64,000 bases of DNA from CATQHQ01 sp965243805 (GCA_965243805.1 OZ251577.1:1674001-1738000), one strand, 5' to 3'; shown: positions 1 to 9,213, counted from the stretch's first letter. Made by a program: numbers and translations. Notes: generated by a model not told the origin, from the letters alone.

Positions 1-203
1 ACGAAAACGAGTTCCGGCCCAGAATCCGTTCTCCCTTCCGGCTCGTACGACTCGGAAGCGAATGCCGGGAGAGTCCAGCGCACGCGAAAGTCGACTTCTG
101 GCTTCGGCATCATGCCAAAGGCCCCTAGTCCGAAACCTGTGGTAAGCAGAAGCCAAATCCGCCAGCTCTTGAGCCGGTCGACGAGTTTGCACGTTACTGA
201 CAT
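1..203 (-). CDS. Partial hypothetical protein with N-terminal membrane anchor
   Basis: The ATG at 203 lies 2 bases after the TAA of the upstream propeller gene, and a GGAGAAGG ribosome-binding site sits inside the end of that gene. The 67 codons visible before the window edge give a basic N-terminus, then a hydrophobic stretch (IWLLLTTGFGLGAFG), then a polar region. This looks like a signal anchor or uncleaved signal peptide of an exported protein. The spacing implies co-translation with the propeller lipoprotein. I do not recognise the family, and the rest of the gene is outside the window. Confidence 0.6.
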   Translation of the reverse strand, partial: MSVTCKLVDRLKSWRIWLLLTTGFGLGAFGMMPKPEVDFRVRWTLPAFASESYEPEGRTDSGPELVF

Positions 204-205
204 CT

Positions 206-1363
206 TTAGCCTTCTCCGGTTAGGTGTGACAGCACGACTCGCACTTCAAGCCTCGGATACGGCAGCAGCCACATAGCGACTTGCCGGACCGAGTCCATGG
301 CCGCCATCAGCGGCACCGAATCGATCAGTGCTCCGCGGCCGGTTGCGGCGTCGACCAAGTACGTTCTAGTGGACGGCTCGGCTGTGCCCGATCGCACGTC
401 CTGGGGATTGCCTCTCAGGTACTGGAGCAGGACATGGTTGGATGTCGCACGAGTTACGGAAACCAAGTTGTCCTGCACCTCTCTCGCGGAGAAGGAGACG
501 GCCGATTGTCCGTCGGCGGAGTTGATTTCCGTGATCTTCATCTGCGCGTAGCCGTCGATGCCAGCTTCCCAGACGAGCGTACCGTCGCGAGCGTCGTATC
601 CGCGCAACACGGGGAGCAACTCGAAGGCGAAGACCACGCGAGTCGGATCGCCCAGGCACGCGATTCGTCCGTCCGAGAGCTGATCCTGAACAAGCCAGCT
701 CTCCGACCTGTATCCGCGTCCGAAGCTGTTGTGTTGCCTCCCGTTGTACTCCCCAACGGCATGGTGGATGATCGCGTTGCTGGATCTCTGCCAGCCGGCT
801 GCAAAGACCTGGTTGCCGTCTGCGCACATGCCCTCGGGGACAAGGGACAACTGGACGTTGTATTCGACTTGGTACCCCGTTTCGGTGGGGGCGAAGACCT
901 TGAGTGCGGCCCCGCGGTCCGCAACGGCCACTCGTCCGTTGGACAGCAGCGCGAGTGCGCTGGGATCGCGGAATTCGTTCGGCCCCTGACCCGGCTGACC
1001 GATCGCCCCGACGAACGTCCCTAGCGAATCGAAGATGCGGACCTGAGCATTGTGTCGGTCCAAGACGTACACGTTGCCGCGCTCGTCCAGCTCCACATCG
1101 GCGATTAACCCGAACACATGCGGATCGGCGACGGCACCGGTTCCAAGCCGACCGATCTCGGCAACTCTCCGAACACCGAATAGGGCGGCCCGGGCGGCTC
1201 GCCAGTCCGAGAGTTCCTGCGCACTCATGCCAGTGGGAAGCGAATCCGACCCGACCAGATAGTCCCGACGATGCGGCAGGTTCTCGGAAGTGGGGTGGAC
1301 CCTCTCCGTCTCCATGTCGCAGGCAAGCATCAAGGCTCCCGTCGCTATCAGCAGGCCCCTCAT
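206..1363 (-). CDS. 6-bladed beta-propeller lipoprotein
   Basis: This 385-residue protein begins with a short signal peptide ending in a lipobox (LMLAC, Cys about residue 15), so it should be a lipid-anchored envelope protein. The body has NHL/6-bladed-propeller repeats; the clearest is blade 2, with FDSLGTFVGAIGQPGQGPNEF followed by an LSNGRVAVADR strand. Proteins of this family are abundant in Gemmatimonadota and Bacteroidota, and their ligands are mostly unknown. The start at 1363 is preceded by AAGGAGGGG. A perfect 19-bp tandem duplication lies just upstream in the leader. It is followed after 2 bases by another exported protein gene, suggesting an operon. Confidence 0.82.
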   Translation of the reverse strand: MRGLLIATGALMLACDMETERVHPTSENLPHRRDYLVGSDSLPTGMSAQELSDWRAARAALFGVRRVAEIGRLGTGAVADPHVFGLIADVELDERGNVYVLDRHNAQVRIFDSLGTFVGAIGQPGQGPNEFRDPSALALLSNGRVAVADRGAALKVFAPTETGYQVEYNVQLSLVPEGMCADGNQVFAAGWQRSSNAIIHHAVGEYNGRQHNSFGRGYRSESWLVQDQLSDGRIACLGDPTRVVFAFELLPVLRGYDARDGTLVWEAGIDGYAQMKITEINSADGQSAVSFSAREVQDNLVSVTRATSNHVLLQYLRGNPQDVRSGTAEPSTRTYLVDAATGRGALIDSVPLMAAMDSVRQVAMWLLPYPRLEVRVVLSHLTGEG

Positions 1364-1374
1364 TTCCCCTCCTT

Positions 1375-1412
1375 GGTAGGTGGATGCTGCGCCGGTAGGT
1401 GGATGCTGCGCC
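1375..1412. repeat. Perfect 19-bp tandem duplication in a 5' leader
   Basis: The unit ggtaggtggatgctgcgcc occurs twice head to tail (1375-1393 and 1394-1412). It lies just upstream of the ribosome-binding site of the minus-strand propeller gene that starts at 1363, so copy number would change leader length rather than protein sequence. Confidence 0.9.
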
Positions 1413-1517
1413 GCCTCTGACGGCTACCGTGGAAACGGAAGCGCTCCCTGAAATAGGTAGGTCGTTATCCGCCAACCGGAAGCGGGCGTGGATTCGGGGG
1501 CCGCTCCCGTCCGCCGG

Positions 1518-2315
1518 CTATTGCTCCATCGCCACTCGACCCGCGGTCACAGCGGCCGGGTCGCTTACAATGAAGACGCGGAAGCCCTCCTCGATTCGGC
1601 GGACGATGTCGTCAGGCCCGGCGGTGATCCCGCACGGCACTCCGTGAGCCTTGCACGCCGCCAACACGGCCTGGATCGCTTCCTCGACCGCGTCCATGTC
1701 TCCTTGGTAGGCCCGCCGAAGGTCCCCCGGTCCAGCGAAGACGACGCTGACGCCCGGCGTGGCTACGATCTCGTCCACACGTTCGACACCCGCTCGGTCC
1801 TCGACGATGAGCATGTTCACCAGCGAGCCGCTGGGTTTGCCGGGCCACGATTCGTCGCCCATCGACGCTACTGCCGCGGCCGCGTCTTCCGCCGACTCCA
1901 CGTGGGGGAAGACGATCCCCGCCACTCCCGCGGCAACCGCCTCGGCCACATTTGCCGACGCCTGCTCCACGCCGTCCCGAACCGGCGGCACGCGAAGCAC
2001 AAGCGGGTGCGGGGGATCCGGCGCGGAGCCCTGGGCAACTCCAGCCATGTACGCGGCCATCGTGGGGATGTCGAAGGGACCCGACTCCAGGGAGTAGAAG
2101 ACGAAGTCCAGCTCCCGGTTGCGGCCCCGCTCGGCGCCCTGTTCCGGCGTGGTCGCGCCTGGGAAGGAACCAAACACCGCGTGGCCGTCGGCCAGCAGCT
2201 GGACGAGACGCGGCGCAGAGGTGTCGGCGGGAGCACCGGCTTCGGGCGGCGAGCACCCGAGCGGGGCGCATCCGGCAACGAGGAGGGCAGCGAGGGCTGC
2301 ACGGAAAGTTCTCAT
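1518..2315 (-). CDS. HpcH/HpaI aldolase-like protein with lipoprotein signal
   Basis: The 265-residue product matches the HpcH/HpaI (class II 2-keto-3-deoxy-sugar-acid aldolase / citrate lyase beta) TIM-barrel family. Visible landmarks are the substrate-site Arg (LVLRVPPVR), a strand ending IVFPHVES, the metal-ligand Glu (MLIVED) and the second metal ligand in FAGPGDL. Two things are odd. The N-terminus (RAALAALLVAGC) is a lipobox, although the family is normally cytoplasmic. The His usually found in the GEHxP motif reads as Ser (LESGP), so aldolase activity may be altered or lost. I chose the start at 2315 because it precedes the signal peptide; a longer reading frame exists upstream. The adjacent permease is divergent. 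Confidence 0.72.
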   Translation of the reverse strand: MRTFRAALAALLVAGCAPLGCSPPEAGAPADTSAPRLVQLLADGHAVFGSFPGATTPEQGAERGRNRELDFVFYSLESGPFDIPTMAAYMAGVAQGSAPDPPHPLVLRVPPVRDGVEQASANVAEAVAAGVAGIVFPHVESAEDAAAAVASMGDESWPGKPSGSLVNMLIVEDRAGVERVDEIVATPGVSVVFAGPGDLRRAYQGDMDAVEEAIQAVLAACKAHGVPCGITAGPDDIVRRIEEGFRVFIVSDPAAVTAGRVAMEQ

Positions 2316-2372
2316 CGGCTGGTGGCTCCGGCGCGGTGGGGGCCAGCCTCGGGGAGGTGTCTGCCCCCCGGC

Positions 2373-2401
2373 TTGTCCGATCCCATGTAGACACATACTA
2401 T
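2373..2401 (+). promoter_or_regulatory. Sigma-70-type promoter of the purine permease
   Basis: A -35-like TTGTCC (2373-2378) and a -10-like TACTAT (2396-2401) are separated by exactly 17 bases. The expected transcription start falls at about 2407-2409, on the ATG at 2408, so the mRNA is probably leaderless. No Shine-Dalgarno sequence precedes that ATG, which fits. Confidence 0.6.
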
Positions 2402-2407
2402 GTAAAG

Positions 2408-3766
2408 ATGCAGAACTCCCCGACCTCGTCCTCCGCCTCCCTGCCCTTCCCGCCCGGTCCCGTGCTCAAGCGGGAGGTGCGGGCCGGCCTGACGACCTTT
2501 GCCACGATGGCCTACATCGTGGTGCTCAACCCCGCCATCCTCGGCGACGCGGGAATGCCGGCGGGAGGCGTGCTGGTGGCTACCTGCCTAGCGGCGGCGA
2601 CCGGGTCGATCCTGATGGGCCTCCTGGCCAACTACCCCTTCGCGCTGGCGCCGGGGATGGGCCTCAACGCCTTCTTCGCGTACACGCTGGTCCTGGGAGA
2701 AGGGCTGTCGTGGCAAGCGGCGCTGGCGGCGGTCTTCGTGTCGGGCGTGATCTTCGTGATCCTGACGCTCACCAAGCTCCGGGAAGCGGTCATCGACGGC
2801 ATTCCGTCGAACCTCAAACACGCGGTGGGCGGCGGGATCGGGCTCTTCATCGCGCTGATCGGGCTGCGCAACGCTGGCTTGATCGCCTACAACCCAGGCA
2901 CAAGGACGATGGGCCGCGTCAACGAGGGCCATCTGGGCGGGGGCGACTTGGCCCAGTACGTGATGCCGGGGGTGGACGAGGCGGCGATCGGCCTGGCGAT
3001 CTTCGGGCTCGTGGTCACGGCGGCCCTGGTGGCCCGGAAGGTGCCTGGCGCGCTTCTGTACGGCATACTGGCGACGACGCTGGCGGGGATTCCCCTGGGG
3101 GTGGTCGCTCCCGAGAGCTGGGCGCTGGTCTCGATGCCCAGCGGCCTGGGCGACACCTTCTTGCAGCTGGACTTCCAGGGGCTGTTCGCCTATGGGCTCA
3201 TCACGGCGGTCTTCACCTTCACCTTCGTGGACCTCTTCGACACGGCGGGCACGCTGGTGGGGGTCGCAGGCAAGGCGAAGATGCTCGACGAGGAAGGCAG
3301 GCTGCCTCGTGCCAAGCGGGCGCTCATGGCCGACTCGGTGGCCACCGTCACGGGCTCCCTTCTGGGAACCAGCACCACGACCACCTACGTGGAGAGCGCT
3401 GCGGGCGTGGCCGAGGGCGGACGGACGGGCTGGACGGCGATCACCGTGGGCGTGCTCTTCCTGGTGGCGCTCTTCTTCGGCCCCCTGGTGCAGCTTGTGC
3501 CCAGCGCCGCGACGGCGGCCGCACTGATCCTGGTCGGCGTATTCATGATGGGAGCGGTGGCGCGCATCGACTTCAAGGACCCGGTGGAGGCGATCCCCGC
3601 CTTCCTGACGATCGCCTTCATGCCGCTGACGTTCAGCATTGCGGAAGGCATCTCGGTCGGGATCATCTCCTGCGTGGCGTTGCGGCTGCTGAGCGGCCGA
3701 ACGAAGCAGATCAGCTTGACGCTGTGGGTGATGTTTGGGCTGTTCGTGCTGCGGTACTTCTTGTAG
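2408..3766 (+). CDS. NCS2 family purine (adenine/guanine/hypoxanthine) permease, AzgA type
   Basis: This 452-residue polytopic inner-membrane transporter matches the AzgA/PbuG branch of the NCS2 nucleobase:cation symporters and has the usual length. Diagnostic parts are the N-terminal TFATMAYIVVLNPAIL, the central FVDLFDTAGTLVGVAG segment and the following GTSTTTTYVESAAGVAEGGR re-entrant motif. It probably imports hypoxanthine/guanine or adenine; the exact base cannot be read from sequence. The ATG at 2408 is chosen because it begins the family N-terminus and lies at the predicted transcription start. The gene converges on, and overlaps by about 56 bases, an AraC-like regulator gene on the other strand. 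Confidence 0.9.
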   Translation: MQNSPTSSSASLPFPPGPVLKREVRAGLTTFATMAYIVVLNPAILGDAGMPAGGVLVATCLAAATGSILMGLLANYPFALAPGMGLNAFFAYTLVLGEGLSWQAALAAVFVSGVIFVILTLTKLREAVIDGIPSNLKHAVGGGIGLFIALIGLRNAGLIAYNPGTRTMGRVNEGHLGGGDLAQYVMPGVDEAAIGLAIFGLVVTAALVARKVPGALLYGILATTLAGIPLGVVAPESWALVSMPSGLGDTFLQLDFQGLFAYGLITAVFTFTFVDLFDTAGTLVGVAGKAKMLDEEGRLPRAKRALMADSVATVTGSLLGTSTTTTYVESAAGVAEGGRTGWTAITVGVLFLVALFFGPLVQLVPSAATAAALILVGVFMMGAVARIDFKDPVEAIPAFLTIAFMPLTFSIAEGISVGIISCVALRLLSGRTKQISLTLWVMFGLFVLRYFL

Positions 3767-4619
3767 GCAATCCACCAACCGGCGTCGGTGTGGATTCGGT
3801 GCTCCGGTCCGCGGTGCTCCCGTCCGCCAGGGCTCGAAGAATGGCCAGCGCCACTCGGCCCACGCCTCCCTGCCGCTGTACTATTGACGGCGGCGCTCCC
3901 ATGTGGCGACGCACCAGCCGCCGATAGTTGGAGTAGTCGGAGAACCCAACAGCAAGCGCCACAGCCCCCGAGGGCTGCCCGCTCCACTCCGCCAAACGCT
4001 CCACTGTGAAGATGCGGCCCAGGGCGAGGAGCCGTCCTGGAGACGGAATCCGGAGTGCCGCGCACCGTCGCCAAAGCGTCCTCTGGGAGAGCCCGAGCTT
4101 GGCGGCAAGCTTTGGCACGGAGCAAGGGGCCACCGCCAGGGCGAGGACAGCGCCGAAGATCTCCTCCGTCTGCCGGTGTGCTCGGCGACCTATGTCGTCG
4201 AGCAGTCGCAGGACCCGGCGTGCGCCAGCGGCTCGAAGCACCGCCGACTCGATAGCGGCGAAGTCGTCCCCGTCCCCGGAGTGAAGAACCGCCGCGACGA
4301 AGTACTCGCCGTCCTGTACGCGCCATGCCCGAAGCGCGGACGGCTCCGCGTAGCAGACCAGGGAGACGGACGAGCCTCGGAGCACGCGGATCGAGTCGGC
4401 CGAAGCGGGGTCCGCGTTGCCACGGAAGGCCGGGTCCACGACTGCGGGCGAGCGGGGATGCGCCGCTACAAGGGCTCCGAGCTCTTGCCAGCCCGAGGCA
4501 AAGACCGCCGGTCCGACGATGCGCGACACGGGACCGGATCCCACGATTGAACGAAGGCGGCCACAGACCTGGGAGTCGGCGTGCAGTGCGAGCAGCGGGG
4601 GAGGAGCTTGACGGCTCAA
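3711..4619 (-). CDS. AraC-like helix-turn-helix regulator
   Basis: The C-terminal half contains an AraC/XylS-type DNA-binding region. One HTH is near KLGLSQRTLWRRC; a second region ends VGFSDYSNYRRLVRRHMGAPPS, the typical end of the second AraC helix pair. The N-terminal half has no recognised ligand domain. I placed the start at a TTG (4619-4617) that overlaps the TGA of the upstream membrane-protein gene (TTGA), giving about 302 residues. CTG codons at 4595 and 4586 or the GTG at 4546 are alternatives, and no good ribosome-binding site supports any of them. The C-terminus overlaps the convergent permease gene. It is the third gene of a sigma factor/membrane protein/HTH cluster. Confidence 0.6.
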   Translation of the reverse strand: MSRQAPPPLLALHADSQVCGRLRSIVGSGPVSRIVGPAVFASGWQELGALVAAHPRSPAVVDPAFRGNADPASADSIRVLRGSSVSLVCYAEPSALRAWRVQDGEYFVAAVLHSGDGDDFAAIESAVLRAAGARRVLRLLDDIGRRAHRQTEEIFGAVLALAVAPCSVPKLAAKLGLSQRTLWRRCAALRIPSPGRLLALGRIFTVERLAEWSGQPSGAVALAVGFSDYSNYRRLVRRHMGAPPSIVQRQGGVGRVALAILRALADGSTADRSTESTPTPVGGLPTRSTAARTAQTSPTASS

Positions 4620-5809
4620 GCCGCGGCGGCCGCAGGAATCGGGATCGGCCGGTGCTCGGCGAGGAGCATCGTGACGGCGGTCCCCAACAGCGCCAGCACC
4701 GCAGCCGCCAGCAGGTTGGGGGCAGTCCCGCCAACCAGTCCCAGGAACAGAAGCCCAACGGTCAAGCAAGCCCAGGAGACGCCGAACTCTCCCATCGAGG
4801 CGATGTCTATCTTCGGCCACCAAGCCGGCACTGTCAGACGGACCTGCTTTCGAGCCGGCTCTGGTGGTGCGGGCGCCTCAACCACAGCACGAACGATCTC
4901 CTGCACCTTGCGCTCGCTGATCGGTGCTCCGGGGGCAACGGCCCGCCGGAGCCCAGCCACGAAGCGGAACATCTCGGCTTCTGCCTCGTTCTTGAATGCG
5001 AGTTCGCCAGCCGTTGCCGGATCGGCATCGCTCGGACCCTCTACGACGATCGTGGTCAGTTGGTCGATACACGCCGGGTCGAGTGGGCGATATCGAGTCG
5101 CCCGGGTCGGCGCTGGAAGGATGTCGCGAAGCTCGTACCCCTGCATCCGCATCAGCAACCAAGTCGCCAAGAAAGGAGCGGTGAGCGGAAGAAGCACCAA
5201 GAGCCACGCGACCGAGACGCCGTGGCGATCGACCAGCGCGCCGGCACCCATCACGGGAAACCAGAACGCGGCGACCAGCGCCAAGCAGGCGACCCACCGC
5301 ACAAGATGGCAGCGCCAACGAGACAACCCTCGCGTGCGTTGCCCGACCAAAGCGCCCGCGACTCCCGACAGGACGACGAACAAGCCAATGGCAACGGGCA
5401 CGAGGACCATGACCTCCGTAAAGGTAGCGGGACGGCCGGGCAGACCCGCAGCATCGCGCATCTTGTAGAGGCCAACGTCCGCTGCGACTGGGCCGAGTCC
5501 GCTCAGAAGCCAAGCGCCCAGCGCCATTGCGACCAAGCGGTACCAATCGCGCTTTCGGTTGCCAGGAGCCGTTTCGTCGATTGGGTCGAAGGCAGAGAGG
5601 GCTGCTGCGAAGACGGCAGGCGGCACCAACAGCGACAGCACGATGCTCGCAGAGCCCGCGGTCATGACCAGTCTGTCGGGGACGGAAACGCTGGAGCGGA
5701 ATCCGTGGAAGAGAGCCTGCAGCGCGTACAGCCCGTACAGCAGGGCCAGCTTCAGGTATACCGAGACCGCCCGGCGCGCGAAGTCGTGCTGGCGTGAGTC
5801 TGAGCGCAT
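4616..5809 (-). CDS. Polytopic membrane protein of unknown function
   Basis: The 397-residue product has about five or six predicted transmembrane segments in its first half (for example SIVLSLLVPPAVFAAALSAF and VMVLVPVAIGLFVVLSGVAG). A soluble, acidic central region of about 120 residues follows, then two more helices near the C-terminus (WACLTVGLLFLGLVGG and NLLAAAVLALLGTAVTML). I do not recognise the family. It starts 17 bases after an ECF-like sigma factor gene and ends overlapping the HTH gene, so it may act as a membrane partner of the sigma factor. It does not resemble the usual zinc-binding or RskA-type anti-sigma factors. Confidence 0.65.
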   Translation of the reverse strand: MRSDSRQHDFARRAVSVYLKLALLYGLYALQALFHGFRSSVSVPDRLVMTAGSASIVLSLLVPPAVFAAALSAFDPIDETAPGNRKRDWYRLVAMALGAWLLSGLGPVAADVGLYKMRDAAGLPGRPATFTEVMVLVPVAIGLFVVLSGVAGALVGQRTRGLSRWRCHLVRWVACLALVAAFWFPVMGAGALVDRHGVSVAWLLVLLPLTAPFLATWLLMRMQGYELRDILPAPTRATRYRPLDPACIDQLTTIVVEGPSDADPATAGELAFKNEAEAEMFRFVAGLRRAVAPGAPISERKVQEIVRAVVEAPAPPEPARKQVRLTVPAWWPKIDIASMGEFGVSWACLTVGLLFLGLVGGTAPNLLAAAVLALLGTAVTMLLAEHRPIPIPAAAAA

Positions 5810-5826
5810 AGGTCAGTTTCCGCCAT

Positions 5827-6516
5827 TCATCGCGTTAGCCATTCTCGAAGCTCCTCATTCTTGTGGAGCTTGTAAGTGGCCCGGTGCACCAACCGGCGCA
5901 CCGACGCCGGCGACACGCGGAGGGCTGCCGCAATCTCCACCGTTGACCTTCCCTCGCCGTGCTTGAGCATGATTGCCTCCCGTGCCCGCTCCGGCAGCGT
6001 TGCCAGCGCCTCCCAGACCGCCTTCTGGAGTTGGCGTTGCAAGTACAACTCTTCTGGGTTCGGTCCGCCGTCGAGCACCTCGTCCAGACCCTCCATCGGC
6101 ACGGTACCGGTTTCGGAGGTGCGCTTCTTGCCACGATACAGGTCCTTGCAATGGTTGAGGCTCACGACGACCACCCAGCCCGTGAAGGCGGACCGGCTGG
6201 CTGTGCCGTCGGGGTCGAGGTTGGAGAACTTGCCGATTTGGTTCACGACGCGGATCCAGCACTTCTGCACCAGGTCGTCGGGGTCCGCCTCGTCGGTTGC
6301 GAAGCTTCGAACGGCACCGCGGATGTTCGGCGACGCCAAGCGGACCGCGCGCGCCCATTCGGCCGGGTCCCGCGCACAGAGGCGGGCAACATTTATCCTC
6401 TCGTCTTCCTGCTGGAACTGCTCTTGGCCAGCGTCGCTGTCCTGTCCCTGCCCGCTGTCGTCGTCTTTCCCATGGGAAGCTCCTCCCCCACTACTGGGAT
6501 CATGCCGGTCGACCAT
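5827..6516 (-). CDS. RNA polymerase sigma factor, ECF-like (sigma-70 family)
   Basis: This 229-residue protein has a region 2 helix (DEADPDDLVQKCWIRVVN), a linker, and a region 4 DNA-binding HTH with LPERAREAIMLKHGEGRSTVEIA and VSPASVRRLVHRATYKL. Region 1.1 and region 3 are absent, as in extracytoplasmic-function sigma factors. The first 35 or so residues are a polar, acidic, low-complexity tail (HGKDDDSGQGQDSD). The start at 6516 was chosen as the first ATG after shadow sequence. It heads a cluster with a membrane protein and an AraC-like HTH protein, the likely regulators or effectors of its activity. Confidence 0.82.
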   Translation of the reverse strand: MVDRHDPSSGGGASHGKDDDSGQGQDSDAGQEQFQQEDERINVARLCARDPAEWARAVRLASPNIRGAVRSFATDEADPDDLVQKCWIRVVNQIGKFSNLDPDGTASRSAFTGWVVVVSLNHCKDLYRGKKRTSETGTVPMEGLDEVLDGGPNPEELYLQRQLQKAVWEALATLPERAREAIMLKHGEGRSTVEIAAALRVSPASVRRLVHRATYKLHKNEELREWLTR

Positions 6517-6602
6517 CCGATACCGCTTGGCAACTTGGGCTAACCCGAGGGCTGTCGGCAACCGCCAAGACGACGAGGCAGGGGGTGCAGTCAGCACGCC
6601 AG

Positions 6603-7862
6603 TCACCGCGATTCCAGCACCCGGTAGACGTCCACGTAGCTGATGCCAAGACTGTCCTGGCGGGCCGTCGCCATTCGCTCCTGGCCGAACGCGGGCGCCG
6701 TGGAGCGTTCCATCGCACGCATGGTGCCCACCAGCGCGCCAGCGGTATCGTAGACTTCCCACCGGTTGCCCGCGGTCCGCACGACCTCCACCCACAGGCG
6801 GCCGTCGGGCTCGACGAAGAGATCCTCGACAAAGGGGATTGCGGCGGTCCGGTCCGGCCTGCGCGGCTCGCAGGAGGCACTAGGGTTGTCGTCCAGGAAG
6901 GCATAGTACTCTTCGTTGCCTGCTTCCCACTCCTCGTCGGACACCGGCTCCGCGGGCAACTCCCGTTCGATGATCCGCAAGGTGTCTGCGTCGCGCGTGA
7001 CTGCAATCCGGTACTGGTCGGTCACCACCGAGTAGATCGTGCCGCCAGGTCCGGGGTGCTGGACGATCCTGGGGGCGAAGGGGATGGGATAGCTGCGCAT
7101 CGCCGTTTCGCTGGTGCACGTAATGCCGCTGACCATGCCCGCTGGTGCTCTCACCGTCGGCAAAGTGTCCGCTGTGGGCCCCGCGTCGTCGTGACCGGCG
7201 AAGATCATCGCACCGCGTGCGGGAGAGAAGGTCCGCACGAACGCTTGGTTCGCCGTTACAGGGTAGAGCCGCAGGACGCCGCCGCCCCCGCCGATTCCAC
7301 CGAACTCGGAGCGCTGGCCCAACCATTCGCCGTTGGGCGAGAATTCGCCAACCCGTCCGACGCCGAAGTCCAGCGTCAAAAGCTTGCTTCCCACCCAGGC
7401 AAGGGAATTGAGGCTGCGAAACTCCCCCGGTCCATCGCCCTGGCGTCCGAAGGTGCGGATGTGCTCGCCGAATGGGCCGAAGACTCGGACTTCGCGGTTC
7501 AGGCCGTCGGCTATGAATAGGTTGCTGCTCGCGCCGAAGGCGATCCCGTACACGGAGCCGAACGCCTCCGGCGTGTCCGATTCGAGGGCCGACTCGGGTC
7601 CGATGGAGACGATCGGGGACAGTTCCCATTCTGGAGCATTCCCAGTGTTGAGGACGCGCACTACACCGTCCACAGTGTCGACGTGGGTTGCGAGGCTGGG
7701 GCCCTCGTCCGTCGGGTCGTCTCCGCAGGTTGCGGACAGTATGACGCCTGCCAGAGTCGGTACAAGGAGCCTAAACGTTCGGCGGGCTGGGGTCTTGCGC
7801 GTGCGACCTGGCGACAGCTTCCAGCCGGTTCCGCCGCTCCATCGGTTGATCGGACTCGTCAT
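6603..7862 (-). CDS. 6-bladed beta-propeller protein (exported)
   Basis: The 419-residue product has a basic N-terminus and a hydrophobic segment (LLVPTLAGVILSATCGDD) that resembles a lipoprotein signal; the Thr before the Cys makes the lipobox imperfect. The propeller signature is clear at FGEHIRTFGRQGDGPGEF and in repeated strands such as VYGIAFGASSNLFIAD. The start at 7862 has a strong GGAGG site 6 bases upstream, and its ATG overlaps the TGA of the preceding propeller gene (ATGA), so the two should be translationally coupled. The role is unknown; a surface or periplasmic binding or scaffold function is the usual guess. Confidence 0.8.
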   Translation of the reverse strand: MTSPINRWSGGTGWKLSPGRTRKTPARRTFRLLVPTLAGVILSATCGDDPTDEGPSLATHVDTVDGVVRVLNTGNAPEWELSPIVSIGPESALESDTPEAFGSVYGIAFGASSNLFIADGLNREVRVFGPFGEHIRTFGRQGDGPGEFRSLNSLAWVGSKLLTLDFGVGRVGEFSPNGEWLGQRSEFGGIGGGGGVLRLYPVTANQAFVRTFSPARGAMIFAGHDDAGPTADTLPTVRAPAGMVSGITCTSETAMRSYPIPFAPRIVQHPGPGGTIYSVVTDQYRIAVTRDADTLRIIERELPAEPVSDEEWEAGNEEYYAFLDDNPSASCEPRRPDRTAAIPFVEDLFVEPDGRLWVEVVRTAGNRWEVYDTAGALVGTMRAMERSTAPAFGQERMATARQDSLGISYVDVYRVLESR

Positions 7863-9024
7863 TGCTTTCCTCCGGGCAAGGGCGGAAGGTTCCATTCGCG
7901 GATGACAGGATACGGATTCTCCACATACGCCCAAAGCCGGTCGTCGGTAGAGGACACGGCGAACGCCAGCATGTCGTGGTCGAGCTCAAGTGCCCGCAGG
8001 AAGCGGCCGTCCCAGTCGTACTGGTGCATCTTGGTGGTAGCCTGCCGCGGCTCGTTCATGCGACGTCCGCTCCATCGCAGATAGAAGAACCGTTCTGTGC
8101 CGTAGGCATCCACGTAGCCGTACTGACTGTCTTCCTCCCAGAAGAACCGGTCGTCGGCGACGTGAAACCGTGCGTCCACGTCGTAGGGTCCCCGCGTCCT
8201 GCCGATTATTCTCCCGCTGTTCGAGAAGACGTCGATCTGATTGCCGAACTGGTACGCTATGACAAACATGCCGGCAGACGGCCGGAGCGCCATGAGCTCC
8301 GGTTGACGAACCGCAGCCCGGCACCGTGGGAGATGTCCTGCTTCGTAAACGGCTGCAGTCCAGTGAACCGCCTGATCGACGTGATCCGGCCGGTCTCGGC
8401 AATCTTCGCCTTGAGGAAGGGGAATCCGTAGTAGACCCCATGAATCAGAACTTCCGACGGCCCGGTCCAAATCGGTGTCTCCGGCCACCAGGGCACGCCA
8501 GCCAAGGACCGCTCTTCCACGACCGACGGCGAGCCGTCCAGCGAAACGGCGGTCCAGCGAACGTTGCGAAAGTCGAATATCCAGCGAATGGACGGACTCT
8601 GCGGGTCGGGAGCGATCATATGCGGCGCATGGAACTCGCCGGGACCCTCGCCGTCTCTGCCGAGTCGGGTTGTCACCTTGCCGGTGGCGATGTCGATCAC
8701 CGCAACGTGAGGGTCCATCATTTCGTCGCCCACGAGCAACAGGGGACCGGCGGTCGCCATGACGGTGACCAAGCCGAAGTCTTCGTCGGTCCCCAGCTGC
8801 CGGCTGGATGCTATCGACGCGATCGGCTGCTTCGGCAACGCAGGTCTGTGTCGCTCCCATTCGGGAACGCCGAAGGAAACGACCTGATCGTCGGCGACGA
8901 GACCCTCACCGACCAGTGCATCGCCGGGATGAGCCCGAACGCCGTCGCAGGCCAAACAGGACGACGCTACCAGAAGAATCCAGATTGTGCGCGTGGGCAG
9001 TGCCGGGTGAGTTGTTATGGACAT
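7859..9024 (-). pseudogene. 6-bladed beta-propeller lipoprotein, frameshifted
   Basis: The gene starts at 9024 with a signal peptide and lipobox (LLVASSCLACDG) and carries the propeller signature TRLGRDGEGPGEFH. The reading frame is lost near 8,300: the first frame runs to GAGLRFVN and then leaves homology, while the adjacent frame resumes with QPELMALRPSAGMF and continues through YVDAYGTERFFYL to the stop at 7859. Restoring one base (for example one G in the GGG at about 8322, or a C near 8304) gives one continuous protein of about 388 residues. The stop overlaps the next propeller start. It could be a real pseudogene or a sequencing indel. Confidence 0.7.
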
Positions 9025-9213
9025 CTTGCCGATCCTGGCGTGCTGAAGGGGCCAACTGGATGGGACCGGCAGAATCGTTCTGCCGTGCACCTACGTGAAC
9101 GCAGCTTCCACGGACTTGATAGGTCATTTTCCGCCATCGACTTCGAGATGCCAGCGCCGTCTCCGTCAACTCCTAATGATCGCCACCGGATTCGGTCTTT
9201 GAGCCCAGCCAGG

